From Sequoia sempervirens (taxonomy: Eukaryota; Streptophyta; Pinopsida; Cupressales; Cupressaceae), in NCBI GenBank assembly GCA_007258455.2, contig VDFB02358134.1:215249565-215313564 (forward strand): a stretch of DNA of 64,000 nt, in the 5' to 3' direction. The notes under the pieces are model-generated. The model made no database searches. It had not been told where the DNA came from and saw only the letters and a program-made list of their open reading frames with translations. Position 1 is the first letter of the stretch, and every line of letters starts with the position of its first letter. Positions 1 to 12,119 of the stretch are shown in pieces. Position numbers and translations under genes: made by a program.

Positions 1-926
1 ATAGGAAGTCGTCCTCCATAATCATATGTTCTATACCAAAAGATATCTCAAAGAAGCCCAAAATTTGATAAACATCATTGATTCATCTCTTTGGTAAACA
101 TTAAAAATAACAATCAAACAAGCAATAGATAATTTACACCTTAGAATTATCATAGGTCCACTCATATCCACTCATTTATATTTTCAAATGAAAATCAAGA
201 GAAGAAACGTAGTATGTCCATGTCCATGGGAAAGCAGCTTCCAATCTAATCCCAACAATGCATCACTACCGACGTCCAAGCTCTAAAAATGCGTCTTCAC
301 CCTAGCAGCCGACTTGTAGTTGTCCCAACAACAAAAAATTAATAAAGGAATCAAATAAGTACTGTCAGGGAATAGTAGAAACATTTTAATATGTTCAATT
401 CTAGATTCATTTTAGTTGACTTGTAGAAAAAGTAAATAACACAATTGAAATCAGATCTTTGATTTGTAATAAATGGATGGAAATGGAGATAGAGATGGAG
501 ATATATGAAAGACACATTACACCATTTATTTCTATTTTTCCACACTAGACATAATGACTGTGTGATAATGGTGACATTTGTAGGTGGGTTTGAAAATCCA
601 TCTTCTTGGTCGTACCTAAACAAAGATGCGAAGTTGTTTCCTCTGCTTGCAGTTTGTTTTGTTTTTCCACGTATACGTTCAACAGCCAACATGTAAAACC
701 TATGATATTTTGGCTTAGCACATAGACAACAATGCTATTCACTTGGTCATGAAAACATTAATTTTATTTCTAGCCTTAATATTATTGGGAGTAGAACAGA
801 TCATCTAATGTTTATGGTAGAAGGATTCTATTAGTGGACACTGAAAACAATAAGCATTAATATAAAATATGTGTACAATAATAAAACATATATTTGTAGG
901 CACTTGTTTGATTTAGCCATTCATAG
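1..926. other. Flank left of element B; no gene seen
   Basis: AT-rich DNA. The longest open frames are about 60-113 codons, overlap on opposite strands and show no recognisable domain. It is either host intergenic DNA or an older, unrecognised repeat. It ends at 926 where the LTR of element B starts with TGTAGACATG; the five bases before it (catag) would be B's target duplication, but B's far end lies outside the window. Confidence 0.5.
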
Positions 927-1912
927 TGTAGACATGCAAAATTAGCATCATGCATTTAATTAGGTCATATTCATCCATTCATCTTGAATAAATCAAGTTT
1001 ATTTATCAATCTCCTAAAGTCACCAACTTATATTAAATAAATCAAATTTGATCCTGGCATCACCCTCCTTGATTAAATAAATCAATCCTTTATTTAATTA
1101 AGTCTAAAATCACCTTTCATCCCTTTTTGATTTAAACAAATCAAAATATTCAAGTCAAATGGGTCAAAGCACCTAATCATCATTAAGTTAATCTAACCCC
1201 GATTAACCTAATCTAACCACCCATCACATCCTCTAGCTTTTCCCACTTGCACCACTAAATCATTTTAATTCATTTATAAAATCAGCATTTTCCATCAACA
1301 TGGCATCTTTGAGGAATATTCCCTCAAATTTGAATTCAAAAGAAAGTTGAAATGTACATCCAACAAGGCATTTAATGGGTCTTACATGCCTCTTACAAAG
1401 GTCAAATTTAGCATTTAACTCTCAAATTCAAATTTGAATCTCCCCCTCTTTGGCACATTGACCAAAATGTGCTCATTCCTCAACCTATGACAAGATGACA
1501 AGTGTCTTCATCTCATTGGTCCAATCTTTATCCCACGTTGCTCTCTCATAAGAATTCTTTCAACTTGATAATCTTTAAATAGAGGCTTCATTCTTCATCT
1601 TAGGATCCACAAATCTTATGAAAATTCACTCTCTTCAATTGAGAACTGATTTTGTCCATCCATATCATCTTCAAGGAAGTTTTATCATTTAGCTTAGCAA
1701 AGGATTGGGAAAGGGCTTCTTTCCATAGAAGCACCAATCCACTATGGGATAGGTTTGAGCATGCTTAGTCTTTTTGGTATTTTATCACTTTGTGTATTTA
1801 GCATGATTTAATATCTCATATGGATGCTTGATAATTTGCTATGTTTTAAAGTGCTAATCATGCTAATGTGCGTGTGTTAGTTTTAGCCATTTGCAGATTT
1901 TTACCATCCACA
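927..1912 (+). repeat. 5' LTR of element B
   Basis: 986 bp. It begins TGTAGACATGC and ends ATCCACA (TG...CA), followed after four bases by the primer site. It is clearly related to the A LTR at both ends and through short internal blocks such as the CAAATTTGAATTC tract and the repeated AAGGATTGGGAAAGGG segment near 1700, but is otherwise diverged. There is no second copy in the window for dating. Confidence 0.85.
1574..1581 (+). promoter_or_regulatory. TATA-like box in B LTR
   Basis: TTTAAATA precedes GAGGCTTCATTCTTCATC. It occupies the same place as TATAAAATA in the A LTR, which is followed by the matching TTCATTCTCATTCAAGGATCC. It is the likely U3/R promoter core of B. Confidence 0.5.
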
Positions 1913-1916
1913 ATAA

Positions 1917-1933
1917 TGGTGCTAGAAGGAGGG
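1917..1933 (+). other. Primer binding site of element B
   Basis: TGGTGCTAGAAGGAGGG lies four bases after the LTR end. It differs by one base from the A site (TGGCGCTAGAAGGAGGG). It would pair with a tRNA 3' end ending in CCA; I do not assign the tRNA. Confidence 0.8.
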
Positions 1934-4900
1934 CATTTGATTGGTATCATTTGAAAATATTAACTCTAAGTTAGTTTCCTGAAGATGTTTTCTCAAGTCG
2001 TAATGCTTGTTGTTGGAAAGGAAATATAAACTGACAACAGATTGGTTTTTTGCATATTCTTACATATGGTTAAAAAGGACATTTGTGTCTTCTGTTTTTC
2101 ATCCAACACTCTTTGATTTCCACCCAACACTTTTTGTGTTAATAGTGAAGTGATCAAGTCACTGGAAACCCCTCTATATGAGTTGTTACGTTTTATCTAT
2201 CTTTCAAATTGGATAATCTTGTGTTGATATTATATGTTGCTGCATCTTATCTATATGATTGATGGGAATAAACTTTCCACAGTATTATAAAATTTGACCA
2301 CAATGGTTGCTCGTGTTTATGCTGCTGGAATTTTCCATACCCCTGCATTTACATCATGTCATAATTTTTCTTTTAACTGACTGTCTCAAGGTAGTCGACC
2401 ACTTTTTCTTTGTTGATTTTCCTTGCAAATACCTGCGCCTTTGATCCATCCAAATATCCTTTAGTCATATCATTCCATGAGGGGACTCTTTTGTTTTGAA
2501 AAGATAGTACAAGCGCCTCATCTAGATTTTTTTGATATTTTTGCATACTTTTTTATTAGCGCAGCTGTAACTCCAACGCCTGACAAGGGCACTCCTTTTA
2601 CAGATTATGATTTATTTTTTTAATCTTGAATCATTATAGTGCCATAAGATAATGGATTGGGTCTATCATTTACCTCGCCATGAGCAAGTAGTTGTGTAAT
2701 TCCATGTTTCTTGTAAACAATGCTTAGTCAAAATTATCATACTTATTGGACTTTCTGGATTAGTTATTGGGTACCTTTTTCAAAATATCCCGATAGGTAG
2801 ACTCAAAGCCATCAATGGCCATCCACTCATTCACAGTTTTCCTTGAAGAAATATTAGATGTCTTAAATGATAGGCTGTGAAAGTACTTTGTTGTTTTTTA
2901 TTAAAGGTTGGTAAGTATCTTTTCCAGAAAGTCTACATTGTTGTATCATTCACAATCAAATAAATTTTCTCCTATACAATTGGTGTATTACAGTGAAGAT
3001 CATGGTCAATCATATTGCAACATCCATCATATGACAGGGCACCATCAGATAATTGTGTTAACTTTATAATTCACTGCTTCTACCATTAATATCACTGACT
3101 TTCTATGACTGTTGCTTTTGTTTATCACAAATATTCTGAACCAATAAATGTCTAGAAGTTTGCATTCATTTACATATCTTGCGCAAGATTTGGCTGCACT
3201 TACATGTAAAAGAATTCACTTCAACTGCGTTGTTCTAGTTTATTTTATGATTCTATTGGAATCTACATACTCATAAAGTTTTGTTTTGTTAAACAAAAGT
3301 CTCTCGTATCTTCATAGGAGAATACTGACCTCCCAAATTTGCAGCGCCACAATAAAATGTTAGGAATTTACTATCACCTGTTGCAAAGTTTCTGCCACCA
3401 ATTGCATTTTCCTTTTCATGGTTTTTGAGAGGTAAAAGTCATTGTTTGAATTAATGAAAGTTTTAAGGTTCACATTTGTTTGGTGTATTTCTCTATCACA
3501 TGGCTCGATAGCATAGCTCTATTCAAGACTCATCAAACTCATTAGATGGCTTAGAACGATGACCTCTTCCAAACTGATTAGATCAAATCTTTCTCATATC
3601 TCTACATTTGAAGTTGGTCATTATGTGCCTTCTTTATCATTTGACTACTAGAGCACGAATATTAGGAAGCTTAGCCTTGTGTGCCTGATATTTTTTTCTT
3701 TTTATGATTTCTTTTGCAGGATTCAAACATTGGTTGTGGTGGATCAGACTTCTAAGGAGAACGTTGTTAATCATTCAGGCATGGACAACATAACACTGAA
3801 AAGGATTTTTATTCATGTGGTTTTGAATAATACATCAATCTTTTAAAAAAAAACCTTAATAACATCTTGAAACTTTAGCTGTTATTCTTTATTGGCACAC
3901 TCAAAAGCTGTCGCACACCAAATTGGACAACTGAAAAAATCAATGAGCATACGTTCAGTCAAAAGATGTGACAGCATGTCGATACCAACCATGGTTTTTT
4001 ACTCTATATTTCATATTTCATGGTGTAGCGAGGCCTTTCATATCATTTGTCATTAATAGTTCCTACCACTCTGCCTATTTCTTAATTTTCCATAAAGCTT
4101 TCCACCCACCTGATGGTACCTACATTCTTGTTGCCCATTGTTTACAACCATTAGATGAGATGATTAATATATTTTTATTGCAAAATTGATGATAGGGGCA
4201 AAAAATTTGTCTCCATATATTCGAATAAGATAAACGCTGTCATGTCAAATAGTAACATTGTCAAACAGATTGGCTGTGAAATGTGGGAAAGGTCTTATTG
4301 TCATTAATATCGGTTGCTAAAGATTGACTGGGGACAAAGCAATTTTATTTTATTTTTATCATGGCCATTTGTATTTCATTAATACTACTATTTCTACTTT
4401 GATTGGGGCACTTTTTTTTTGTAATAGAGAACCGTTCTCCTTTCATGCTTATCATCTATTGGACTTCTAACATTTAAAAGTGACTTTTGGCTCCATTTTT
4501 TATTATTGGCTTGATTTCCAAAATTAAAAAAAAAACATCTTATGTGTAACTTTTATTTAGTCATGTCTTTTCATTGGACCACACATTTTGATCAAAGGTA
4601 AAATCTTTTAATATTGGCCATCATGTCATGGATATGAAAGAAGGTACAAATTGAAAATATATTGACATTTATTATTGAGTTAGTTTCATCATAAAGAACT
4701 CACATAATTGTCTCCTTGTTTATAGGAAAATGATGAAGGAGAACAAAGGAAAAAGGTAAAGGTGGAGGTTGACGTCGAAATCAAACATTGGAATCAAGCG
4801 AAAGCAAAGGAAAGATTGGAATTAAAGATTTAAGCATCAAACTTGAAACCCAAAAGTGTTTTTAAATGCTTAAGGCTTTTGTTTATGCCTTTGTTTTCTA

Positions 4901-6708
4901 TTTTAAATCAACTCACACTTTTTCTTTGGGCTTTAAAATGACCACTTCAAAAGCTTTCAATTTTCATTACAAAGAGGTTAAAATGAACTTTAGGAAACAT
5001 TGAACAAATCTTCATCTTTCTTTTGGTACTTAAAATGAATCAAACTATTGCTTTGAAGGATAAAATGAATTTGTGTCTTTATTGTTTTGTAATTATTTAC
5101 ACAAAGTAATATAATCAAAATACATATGCGCTTCTCTCACACCTCACAATGATCTTGAGAATCAAAAGGATTTTGGTGACATTAAATTGCATAAGTAATT
5201 TCCCATCCACACTTCATTTTGGGTTTAAAATTGAACAAAATCTTGTGTGAGTGTGAGTGGGGGCATTATTGTGTATATTCTCTCTCTTTGTTGCCAACAA
5301 AGATTGATCGAGTTATGAATATTGTTCTTTATTCACTTTTGTTTATCCTAGAGGGCCTGCCTTGGGGAAAAAGTACTCACCCAAGGGAACGACTCAACCG
5401 GTAACACTCTAAAGCCAAGAGTATTTCCAACCAGGATATAAATGTGGGTATTGGAGTAAACACCAATATCATGTGGTTGATTCCAACAAGATGGATCTGG
5501 AAGGGGACTCTTGTTGTATGGGTCAATCTCCACGAATGGAAATTATGAAATAAAACCCTTGTTTGTAGTGGCCTATTGACTCATTCACCGAGTTTATCAA
5601 AGTGGTGCATTGGAACTTAGATTCCAAGAAGTTACTTGCCATGTCCAATCTTGGTTAAAATATAGAGGTTAAGACTTCATTCTTAACATACCTTTATATT
5701 TTTCCTTGGTTGCATGTAAAATCATCTCTTCTACTATGAAGGGCATGAGGCAAGCCCACCAAGAAAAATGTACCAATTGAGCTAGGATGTTATATTGCTT
5801 GTGAGTTAGTTTGAAAACACTGTGCTTTGATCGAAAACATTGGAAAACCAACATTCAACATGAGCATCAAATCTCAAACCCTTTAGGAGAAGCAAATATC
5901 CTTGAAAAAATTCACATGTTATTTCTTTCCCTTGGGATTCATATCCTTAGAGGCTTCTAAACATTTGGATTTCATCTCAATTTTCTCCTACTAAGGTCAA
6001 CAATAGGTAACTCTTGCCTCAAATTTCCCTGGTTTCCACATAATACACTTTGTGGGATAAGGGGAAAGTTGAGACATTGGACATCTAGATTCAAAATCTA
6101 ATCAAGAGTGTGTTTGTGGTAAAAATAATCCATTAAGCAAAGATTAAATTAATTGGACCCCGCATATGTGCTTGGCATCTTTTGGGTCATATGGTTTTCA
6201 TGCAAACATTAATCTTTTGATTTTGAATTACTTTTAGAGAAAGGCATGTTCTTCACTATCTTGGTCTCGTAAACAAGTCCTTCTTAAGTTCATTTAGGAT
6301 CCAATCAAACACTTCATCCACCCCAAACATTTATCATCCTCATCCCCCAAACAACTTTAGAGCTTTAGAAACATCATTCTAGACTTGGGTAAATCATCAA
6401 AATCAAAATCACCTTGTTTAGTTAGGTGTATGAGAATGCATCATTTCTCATACATTTAATTAAATTAGCACCCCTTTGAACAAATTCATCCTAAGATCAC
6501 ATCTAACATCTTAGGGTTTACAAGTTCATTATCCAAATCAAACCAATCAAAATCAAACCCTAAGTCTAGCATTGATCCAAAGTTCCTAAACATTCAACAC
6601 TCATATCATTCACCCCTTTCATCCTTCATCTCATCATTGGTCCTAAGAACCCTAGAGATCACTTTTTCAACAAGGTCAAAATTGGAATACAAACTTGATC
6701 CATACACC
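1934..6708 (+). other. Untranslated leader of element B
   Basis: 4.8 kb without a convincing reading frame. From about 4720 to 6640 it is collinear with the leader of A (about 14945-17200), and part of it matches G in reverse (32830-34450). The similarity is much stronger than in the gag-like frame that follows. A conserved AG after a T-rich stretch (TTGTTTATAG, near 4726) matches A at about 14948 and G at about 34341, so a leader intron is possible; no donor was identified. The segment before about 4700 is poorly conserved. Confidence 0.6.
5346..5535 (+). other. Conserved structured leader block, copy in B
   Basis: Three hairpins in a row. ACTCT (5406-5410) pairs with AGAGT (5418-5422). GGTATTGG (5447-5454) pairs with CCAATATC (5463-5470). 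CAACAAGA (5484-5491) pairs perfectly with TCTTGTTG (5509-5516), with GTTGA (5476-5480) and TCAAT (5523-5527) around it. Copies in A and G keep the pairing with different bases. This is likely an RNA structure used in packaging, dimerisation or translation; the role is inferred. Confidence 0.6.
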
Positions 6709-8874
6709 ATGAGTAATCCAAATCAATTGAACTTTCAAAGCCTTACAATGTCGATTGATTATCAAAACTCACATTTATACAATCCATACATGGGATCATT
6801 ACCTTCTACAAATTGCAATGGCACAACAAGTGTGAGTATGCCCAAATCAAAGATTGGAACACATTTCCCAATGGTAGATCTAAATTCAAACCTACAAATC
6901 CATCAACCAAACACCCAATGCATGAGCCTTCAAATGAACAACATCATCTCACCAAATCCATACATGCCAAAAGTGAATGTACCAAGTACAACTTTACCAA
7001 ACATGAATCTGGAAAAATTTGGGATAAATATGTTTGCAAATCACACAAATGTTGTTCAGAGTCCAAACAAGATGTTAACAGCTCCATGCATTAGTCCAAG
7101 TCAAGGTAACACCATGCAAAATCAAAGTTACCTAAATCAAGGCAATGTGATTCCCAACATCAACAATGTTCAATTTCAACCTATCATGCCAAATCTGAAC
7201 ATCATCCCAAGTCAGAACATTGTCCAAAATCAATTTGTCCATGATCCTGTTGAAAAACCACAAGTATTCATCCCAAATTTTCTTGAACAAAAACCAAATC
7301 AACAATATCAAAGGAGTCAAGATTGAAATCAAGATCAAATTTGGCAAGATCAAATTGCTACACTTACAAAAATAGTTGAATCATTGCGCCAAGAGACATC
7401 TCCACCACCATTACCCATATCAACATCATTCCTTGGTTTAGGGCTTCCCCCTTTACCTAGGACCAATCACTCCATCCAAATCAATCCACCTAACACTAAT
7501 CAATCCATCACATCAAATCCTTTGAATATACCATTGACATCGCACCAACAGATGGTATCTAATCAAATGACAACATCAATCCTAAAAAATCAAAATACAG
7601 TCCCCCAAGGACCTATCACCTCAGTCATTCCAACCATCACTATCCCTTCAATCATTCCAACCACCACTCTCACACCCATCACATCTCAACCCCTCACTAC
7701 CATGATCGCTCCGAGCGTATCTCAAACACTTGTCACTACATCCAACACGATTCTGAATTTACCACCATTACCACCAAAACCAAACGCAGCAAGATAATAT
7801 AACATTGCGCTAAAAGCTCACCAGGCCTACCAAAAGGCCATCCAACAATATCTATCCACGCAACAAGCAACACAACTGAAACAAGTGAAATAAGCCTCTC
7901 AAGCTGCCCAAGCCTCTCAAGCTACCTAACAAACACAAGCGCAAACATGAAAAATGATAACTATTGGGGATAACGATGAAAATTGAACCACTAGTGATAG
8001 CATCCACAATCTCCCCACCACAATTGTTGAAAAAAATGATCAAAATATATCCATTGATAAAGATGTTAGCTCATCCGAAGATCAAATCAACATACATCAA
8101 GAGTCACTTTTCAATCATGATCAAAATCCACCAACAATACTCAACAAACATCCAATTCAAGAAATGTCAACATCACTTGACCCTATGGTTGAAGAAATTC
8201 ACAATCTCTTCACCACAATTGTTGAAAACAATGATCAAGATCTCTCCATCGATGAGCACCTTGAAAATGTTTCCACCCCATCCGATGATCAACTCACCAT
8301 ACATCAAGAGCCACTTTTTAGTGATCTATTTCAAGGAGTGTTAGGATTATTTGATCCTATTGACATAATGCACAATCCGTTGACCTATGATCATGTTGAA
8401 AATGTCTCAACATCACCTTATGAGTTAGAGGACATATCTCAAGAATTCATTCCAAAGCATGATCAACATCTTTCACCAAAGTCTAGCAGTGGTCCTTTCC
8501 AAGACATGTTGACCCCCTTTGACCTCATGGTTATAGATACTGAAGGAACCCTGAACTCAACACTTGAAGATATTGAACCACTTCCCATTCCTAATGATGC
8601 CATCCAAGAACCCTTTGTAAGCAATCCATCCTTTGAAACTGACTCATGTCAAGAACTTGATCCAAAGCATGTCAAAAGCAACTCCGCAATCATTCAAAAT
8701 CAAGAATTTGTATCCCCAAGATACTACAATGATCTAATGGACACTCTCCTATCTATGCAATATGCACATACTCCTCCATCTACCCATGAGATGCTTTCTA
8801 TGGATGGACACATAAATGATTTTTATTCAGAACAGGATTCCTTTACTCTTGATATTATTACACAAAAAGAGTAG
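6709..8874 (+). pseudogene. Gag-like polyprotein of element B, degraded, no pol
   Basis: One reading frame runs through the whole interval with only a few stops (7324, 7795, then several between about 7891 and 7986). The first in-frame ATG is 6709 (MSNPNQLNF); earlier codons in this frame lack an ATG. The N-terminal third is Asn/Pro/Gln-rich. It is followed by a block shared with A's Gag (FLGLGLPPLP, near 7430-7460), then a short Gln/Ala-rich stretch like A's (7798-7950), then an acidic Asp/Gln/His-rich domain with an internal duplication (8002-8319). No capsid, zinc knuckle, protease or RT is present. A structural or RNA-binding role alongside an autonomous partner's Gag-Pol is inference. 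Confidence 0.65.
8002..8319 (+). repeat. Internal duplication in the B acidic domain
   Basis: Two diverged copies about 195 bp apart: 8002-8113 and 8197-8319. Both encode IHNL(P/F)TTIVE followed by NDQ, SID and IHQE(S/P)LF. The copies are in frame, so the duplication lengthened the protein without breaking it. Confidence 0.7.
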
Positions 8875-9135
8875 GTTATTGATTCCTATAGCCAAACAAA
8901 GTTGTCAACATCAAGATCAAATATATCCAAAATCTAGACTGAAGACATCATGTATATAGATATCCATCATTATCCGCTCAAGGAAACAAGTCAGACAAAA
9001 CAGTATAACCCAAAGTTAGTAGAGCAGTAAATGGAAATAATGTCATCTATAGTGGTCATTTATTAGAGAATGCATTCTAAACAAGATCTCTCAGCACATG
9101 CGGAATCAAAGCATGAAGGTACTACTACCTGTTGA
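8875..9135 (+). other. B sequence downstream of its ORF
   Basis: No frame or motif seen. It ends at the insertion point of C; GTTGA at 9131-9135 should be C's target duplication, but the partner copy is not in the window. Confidence 0.5.
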
Positions 9136-10058
9136 TGTGTTTTTTATGCACTTTTCAACACAGGTAATGCACAAATGCACTACCTCTCTTGAAAGACAAT
9201 CTTCCACAATCAGATTGCAGAACACTATCCCAAGGTCTCTAATGTCAGGTCTTGACATTGCTTGGAATATCTCAGTTGTTTGATGTGATTTGCTAGAATC
9301 ACAAGGTGGTCTTACATAGGTAATACAAAGTGTAGGAAGTTGGATCTTGAAATGGAGTTTTTAAGATAGGAAAGTTATTGTGCATTATGCTGTAGGTTCA
9401 AACAGCATTTGCAAACTCCATGTTTATCATTGGATTTAGCTTTACAATGTGCAATGAACCTTAGCATAGGTTACTCATTAAATAAAATGAAAAAGGGCAG
9501 GGAAGAGAGGAGGTTCCTGGATCTGCAACTAATTGTGAATAGTGATGATGGAGTTTCTGCAATGGACAACATCTTGAAACAATATTCCACTTAACCAGAA
9601 ATCTCACAGTCTCATGGAATTTGTGCTATCTTCTAAGGTCTGCAAATGTTTCATCTATCATTCACCATATGCATGCATGAACAAAGATGAAAGTATGGAG
9701 CAACTTTGGATTTAAGTCCAGATTAACTTTACACAGCCATCTACCATTAGCAAACATCAAAAAGTATGGACTAAGAAGTCATCAACACAACAAGAATTTT
9801 CATGATCACAGGACAGCAATCCTAAAATCCACCAAAGCAAGGAAACAGTTAACTAGAACAGCAATAAAACCTAAGTTAAACATCTAACAATGGAGATTGA
9901 ATCAAGCAACATGTGAGAAACTCAGAAAATGCACCAAGTCAATTTCTTTTCTTTATAAATTTCTACAGCATGCCTTTACAACAACTCAACTCCCTTTGCA
10001 AATGAGAGGAGAGCTCTATTTATAGTGCCCAAAAGATCTAATGAATGGCCAAGATCAA
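9136..10058 (-). repeat. 3' LTR of element C, main part
   Basis: On the plus strand it begins TGTGTTTTTTATGCAC and matches 49368-50065 and then 58759-58984. It stops at 10058 where G was inserted. The missing outer end of this LTR is the 11-bp remnant at 34453-34463; about 30 bp were lost in between. Confidence 0.85.
10016..10025 (-). promoter_or_regulatory. TATA box in C 3' LTR
   Basis: CTATAAATAG on the minus strand, followed by AGCTCTCCTCTC. It is identical in the 5' LTR (58941-58950). Confidence 0.7.
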
Positions 10059-11254
10059 TGTATTCAATGGAAAATTAGATGGGTTAGCCTATTAGATAAT
10101 AAACTTCAAAAATACAAAGAGGCTATCAAGAATAATGGAAAATCACAATAAAGAATGATTATACCTTCCTTTCCTTCCATGCTTCACCTTCATAGCACCT
10201 TCTAGTTTGCAACAAGTCAATGAGGCCCTCAGATTTTAGATTGAGCAACCTACAAGAATGCTAAAGCCCTATGCAAATGTTGAAGGATTTATCTAAAATT
10301 AATGACTTCACAATAGACTGAAAATGACAATGACTGCAAATGACAATAATAGTAGTCTAAGTTGACAGAATGAGCATGATCCCCAAAATAAGAACAAAAT
10401 TGCCATTTTATAGAAACTGTAATTTCGAATGTGTGGCCAAGATGAAGAGATGACAAATACCCTAGAATCAATGGTGAAGATTCTGCAAGATAATCCCTAA
10501 TTAGGGTTAGGGAGAAATCCTTAAATGAGAGGTCAAGATGCAATTTGAGAAAATCACATCAACGGTGGAGAATAAATGAGACAAATTAAACAGAAAATAA
10601 GGATTTTTGAAAAAGAAGAAGATAAAGACTTAACTGAAGATCAGATTTGGAAAATCAAGAATCTCCTCGATTACTTGATTTTTGGAAAATTAGATACCAT
10701 TTTGAATTAAATTAATTCAAAATATGGATTTTATGAGACAATAAATAATCTTTTTCAGATTATTTACCAAAATGACTAACAGTGAAGATTGTGATGACAT
10801 TTTAAATAATTGATTTATTTAAAATGAGAGGAAAATTAATTTTGACAATTAAATAATTAAAGATAATTATTTAATTTAGCAGATAAGATTAATTAATTAA
10901 ATAAATTAATCAATTCATTTAATTATGACAGTTAGTGACACATTGAATAAATAAATAGAACTTATTTATTTAATAATTAGGAAGAAATATATGACAAAGG
11001 GGAATTAAATAAATTAAAAAATTTATTTAATTAAGAGAAGACTTAGACAATTAATGATGTATTTAATAAATAAATAAAATTTATTTATTTAATAATCATG
11101 AAGAATGCAAAGACATGAATTAATTAAACAATTATAAATTATTTAATTAATAGTTGAATGTGGACCAAGGACATAATTAAATGTCTTAATTATGCTAGGA
11201 TGAAATTGGTAAAAAATGAAGCTTGCAGGCCTAGGTCATTTTTAGGTGTCTACA
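10059..11254 (-). repeat. 3' LTR of element G
   Basis: 1196 bp. On the minus strand it starts TGTAGACACC at 11254 and ends GAATACA at 10059. The start is set by the polypurine tract, the end by where the C LTR resumes. It is related to the A LTR around the TATA box (both have CATCTTGGCCA upstream) and in the first bases, but the body differs and contains long TTTATTTAAT-rich stretches (10700-11150). Confidence 0.75.
10405..10412 (-). promoter_or_regulatory. TATA box in G LTR
   Basis: TATAAAAT within TTTCTATAAAATGGC on the minus strand, placed as in the A LTR. Confidence 0.6.
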
Positions 11255-11270
11255 TTTTTGCCCCTCTTTG
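11255..11270 (-). other. Polypurine tract of element G
   Basis: CAAAGAGGGGCAAAAA on the minus strand, directly before the LTR start TGTAGACA. The A tract is nearly identical (AAAGAGGGGCAAAA). It would prime plus-strand DNA synthesis. Confidence 0.85.
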
Positions 11271-12119
11271 TCATAATGTTGCTTATCGCGTTGTGACAAA
11301 GAAAATAAATCAAAAATATGTCCCAGTGCAAAATAAGATGAGGAAGAATGACAAGGGTTATGGTATGCCCCCTCGAGAGGAAAGACAGGTTCCAAGAACA
11401 TGGGTGTGCTCTCGAAATGGATGAGAAGATTAGAATATGAAGAGACAAAGAAATGTTAGTGCAAGAGATGTGGATGATGATATGGATGCAATGCCTATAT
11501 GAGATGGGCGAGAGAAGATAACAAGACAAAAATAGATGCATGTTAGTTCCTAGACCAAATCCTTCAAAACATTGCCATAGGACTTTAATATTTATTGCTC
11601 TTAATCATCATTGGGCGGTAAAAATGACACAAATGGACAACAAACACCATGATATGACGTAGACCAAGGTGTGCAAGGTCATCCACTTGAAAAACAAACA
11701 GTCATAGACAAGGAATGTCCTAACTCATACTAAGGGTGAAGTTGCCCCAGTCTTTTTGTCAAGACAATCCACAAACAACAGTCAAAGAAAATAAAATAGG
11801 CTAGGATACGCCATTGTACCTCTAAATCCTTCATGGGACATCCTTGAGGTAGCTAGTAACATGACCACAAAGAAAAGACAGTAAAAGGATAAGACAAAAT
11901 AGCCAAAATAGTCAAAATATAAGACAAGATAGACAAGAAAAAGTAACAACCATTTAATTTTGTTTGCCAATGTTTGTTTGCCAAAGATTGATTTCTTGTC
12001 AGTTTGACAATTTTGACAGTTTAAGAGTTTTTCCAATTTGACGGTGTTGACAGTTTGACGGGGCCTATTGTTAGGAAGGACACATCCTGAAAAAGGAAAA
12101 GGACATTTTGATGAGGTCC
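11271..12119 (-). other. 3' untranslated region of G, part left of A
   Basis: No coding sequence seen. Before A inserted it was contiguous with 28919 onward. Several TTGAC motifs lie at 11990-12060. It ends with GGTCC, the target duplication of A. Confidence 0.6.
12115..12119 (+). repeat. Target site duplication of A, left
   Basis: GGTCC, identical to 28914-28918. Confidence 0.95.

Larger units (their letters stand above)
927..9135 (+). mobile_element. Element B: non-autonomous Ty3/gypsy-type LTR retrotransposon, 5' part
   Basis: In order it shows a 986-bp LTR, a primer site, a 4.8-kb leader and one long gag-like frame. The LTR ends, primer site and leader match elements A and G. No protease, RT or integrase is seen. 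The element is cut at 9135 by element C, and its remainder should lie beyond the right edge of the window. It is the oldest layer of the nest. It may be a coding non-autonomous partner of an A-type element, because it shares the cis-acting regions but not pol. Confidence 0.75.

Noticed and set aside
505..696. 63-codon ORF in the left flank
   Set aside because: Overlapped by equally long frames on the other strand, no motif, and length expected by chance.
9098..9283. Small ORF repeated at 49333-49515, possibly a conserved peptide
   Set aside because: Both lie inside the two LTRs of C and are antisense to it; similarity is that of the LTR DNA and the differences show no coding pattern.
9136..11254. 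A single 2.1-kb LTR
   Set aside because: Comparison with the other C LTR shows it is 923 bp of C LTR plus a separate 1196-bp G LTR.
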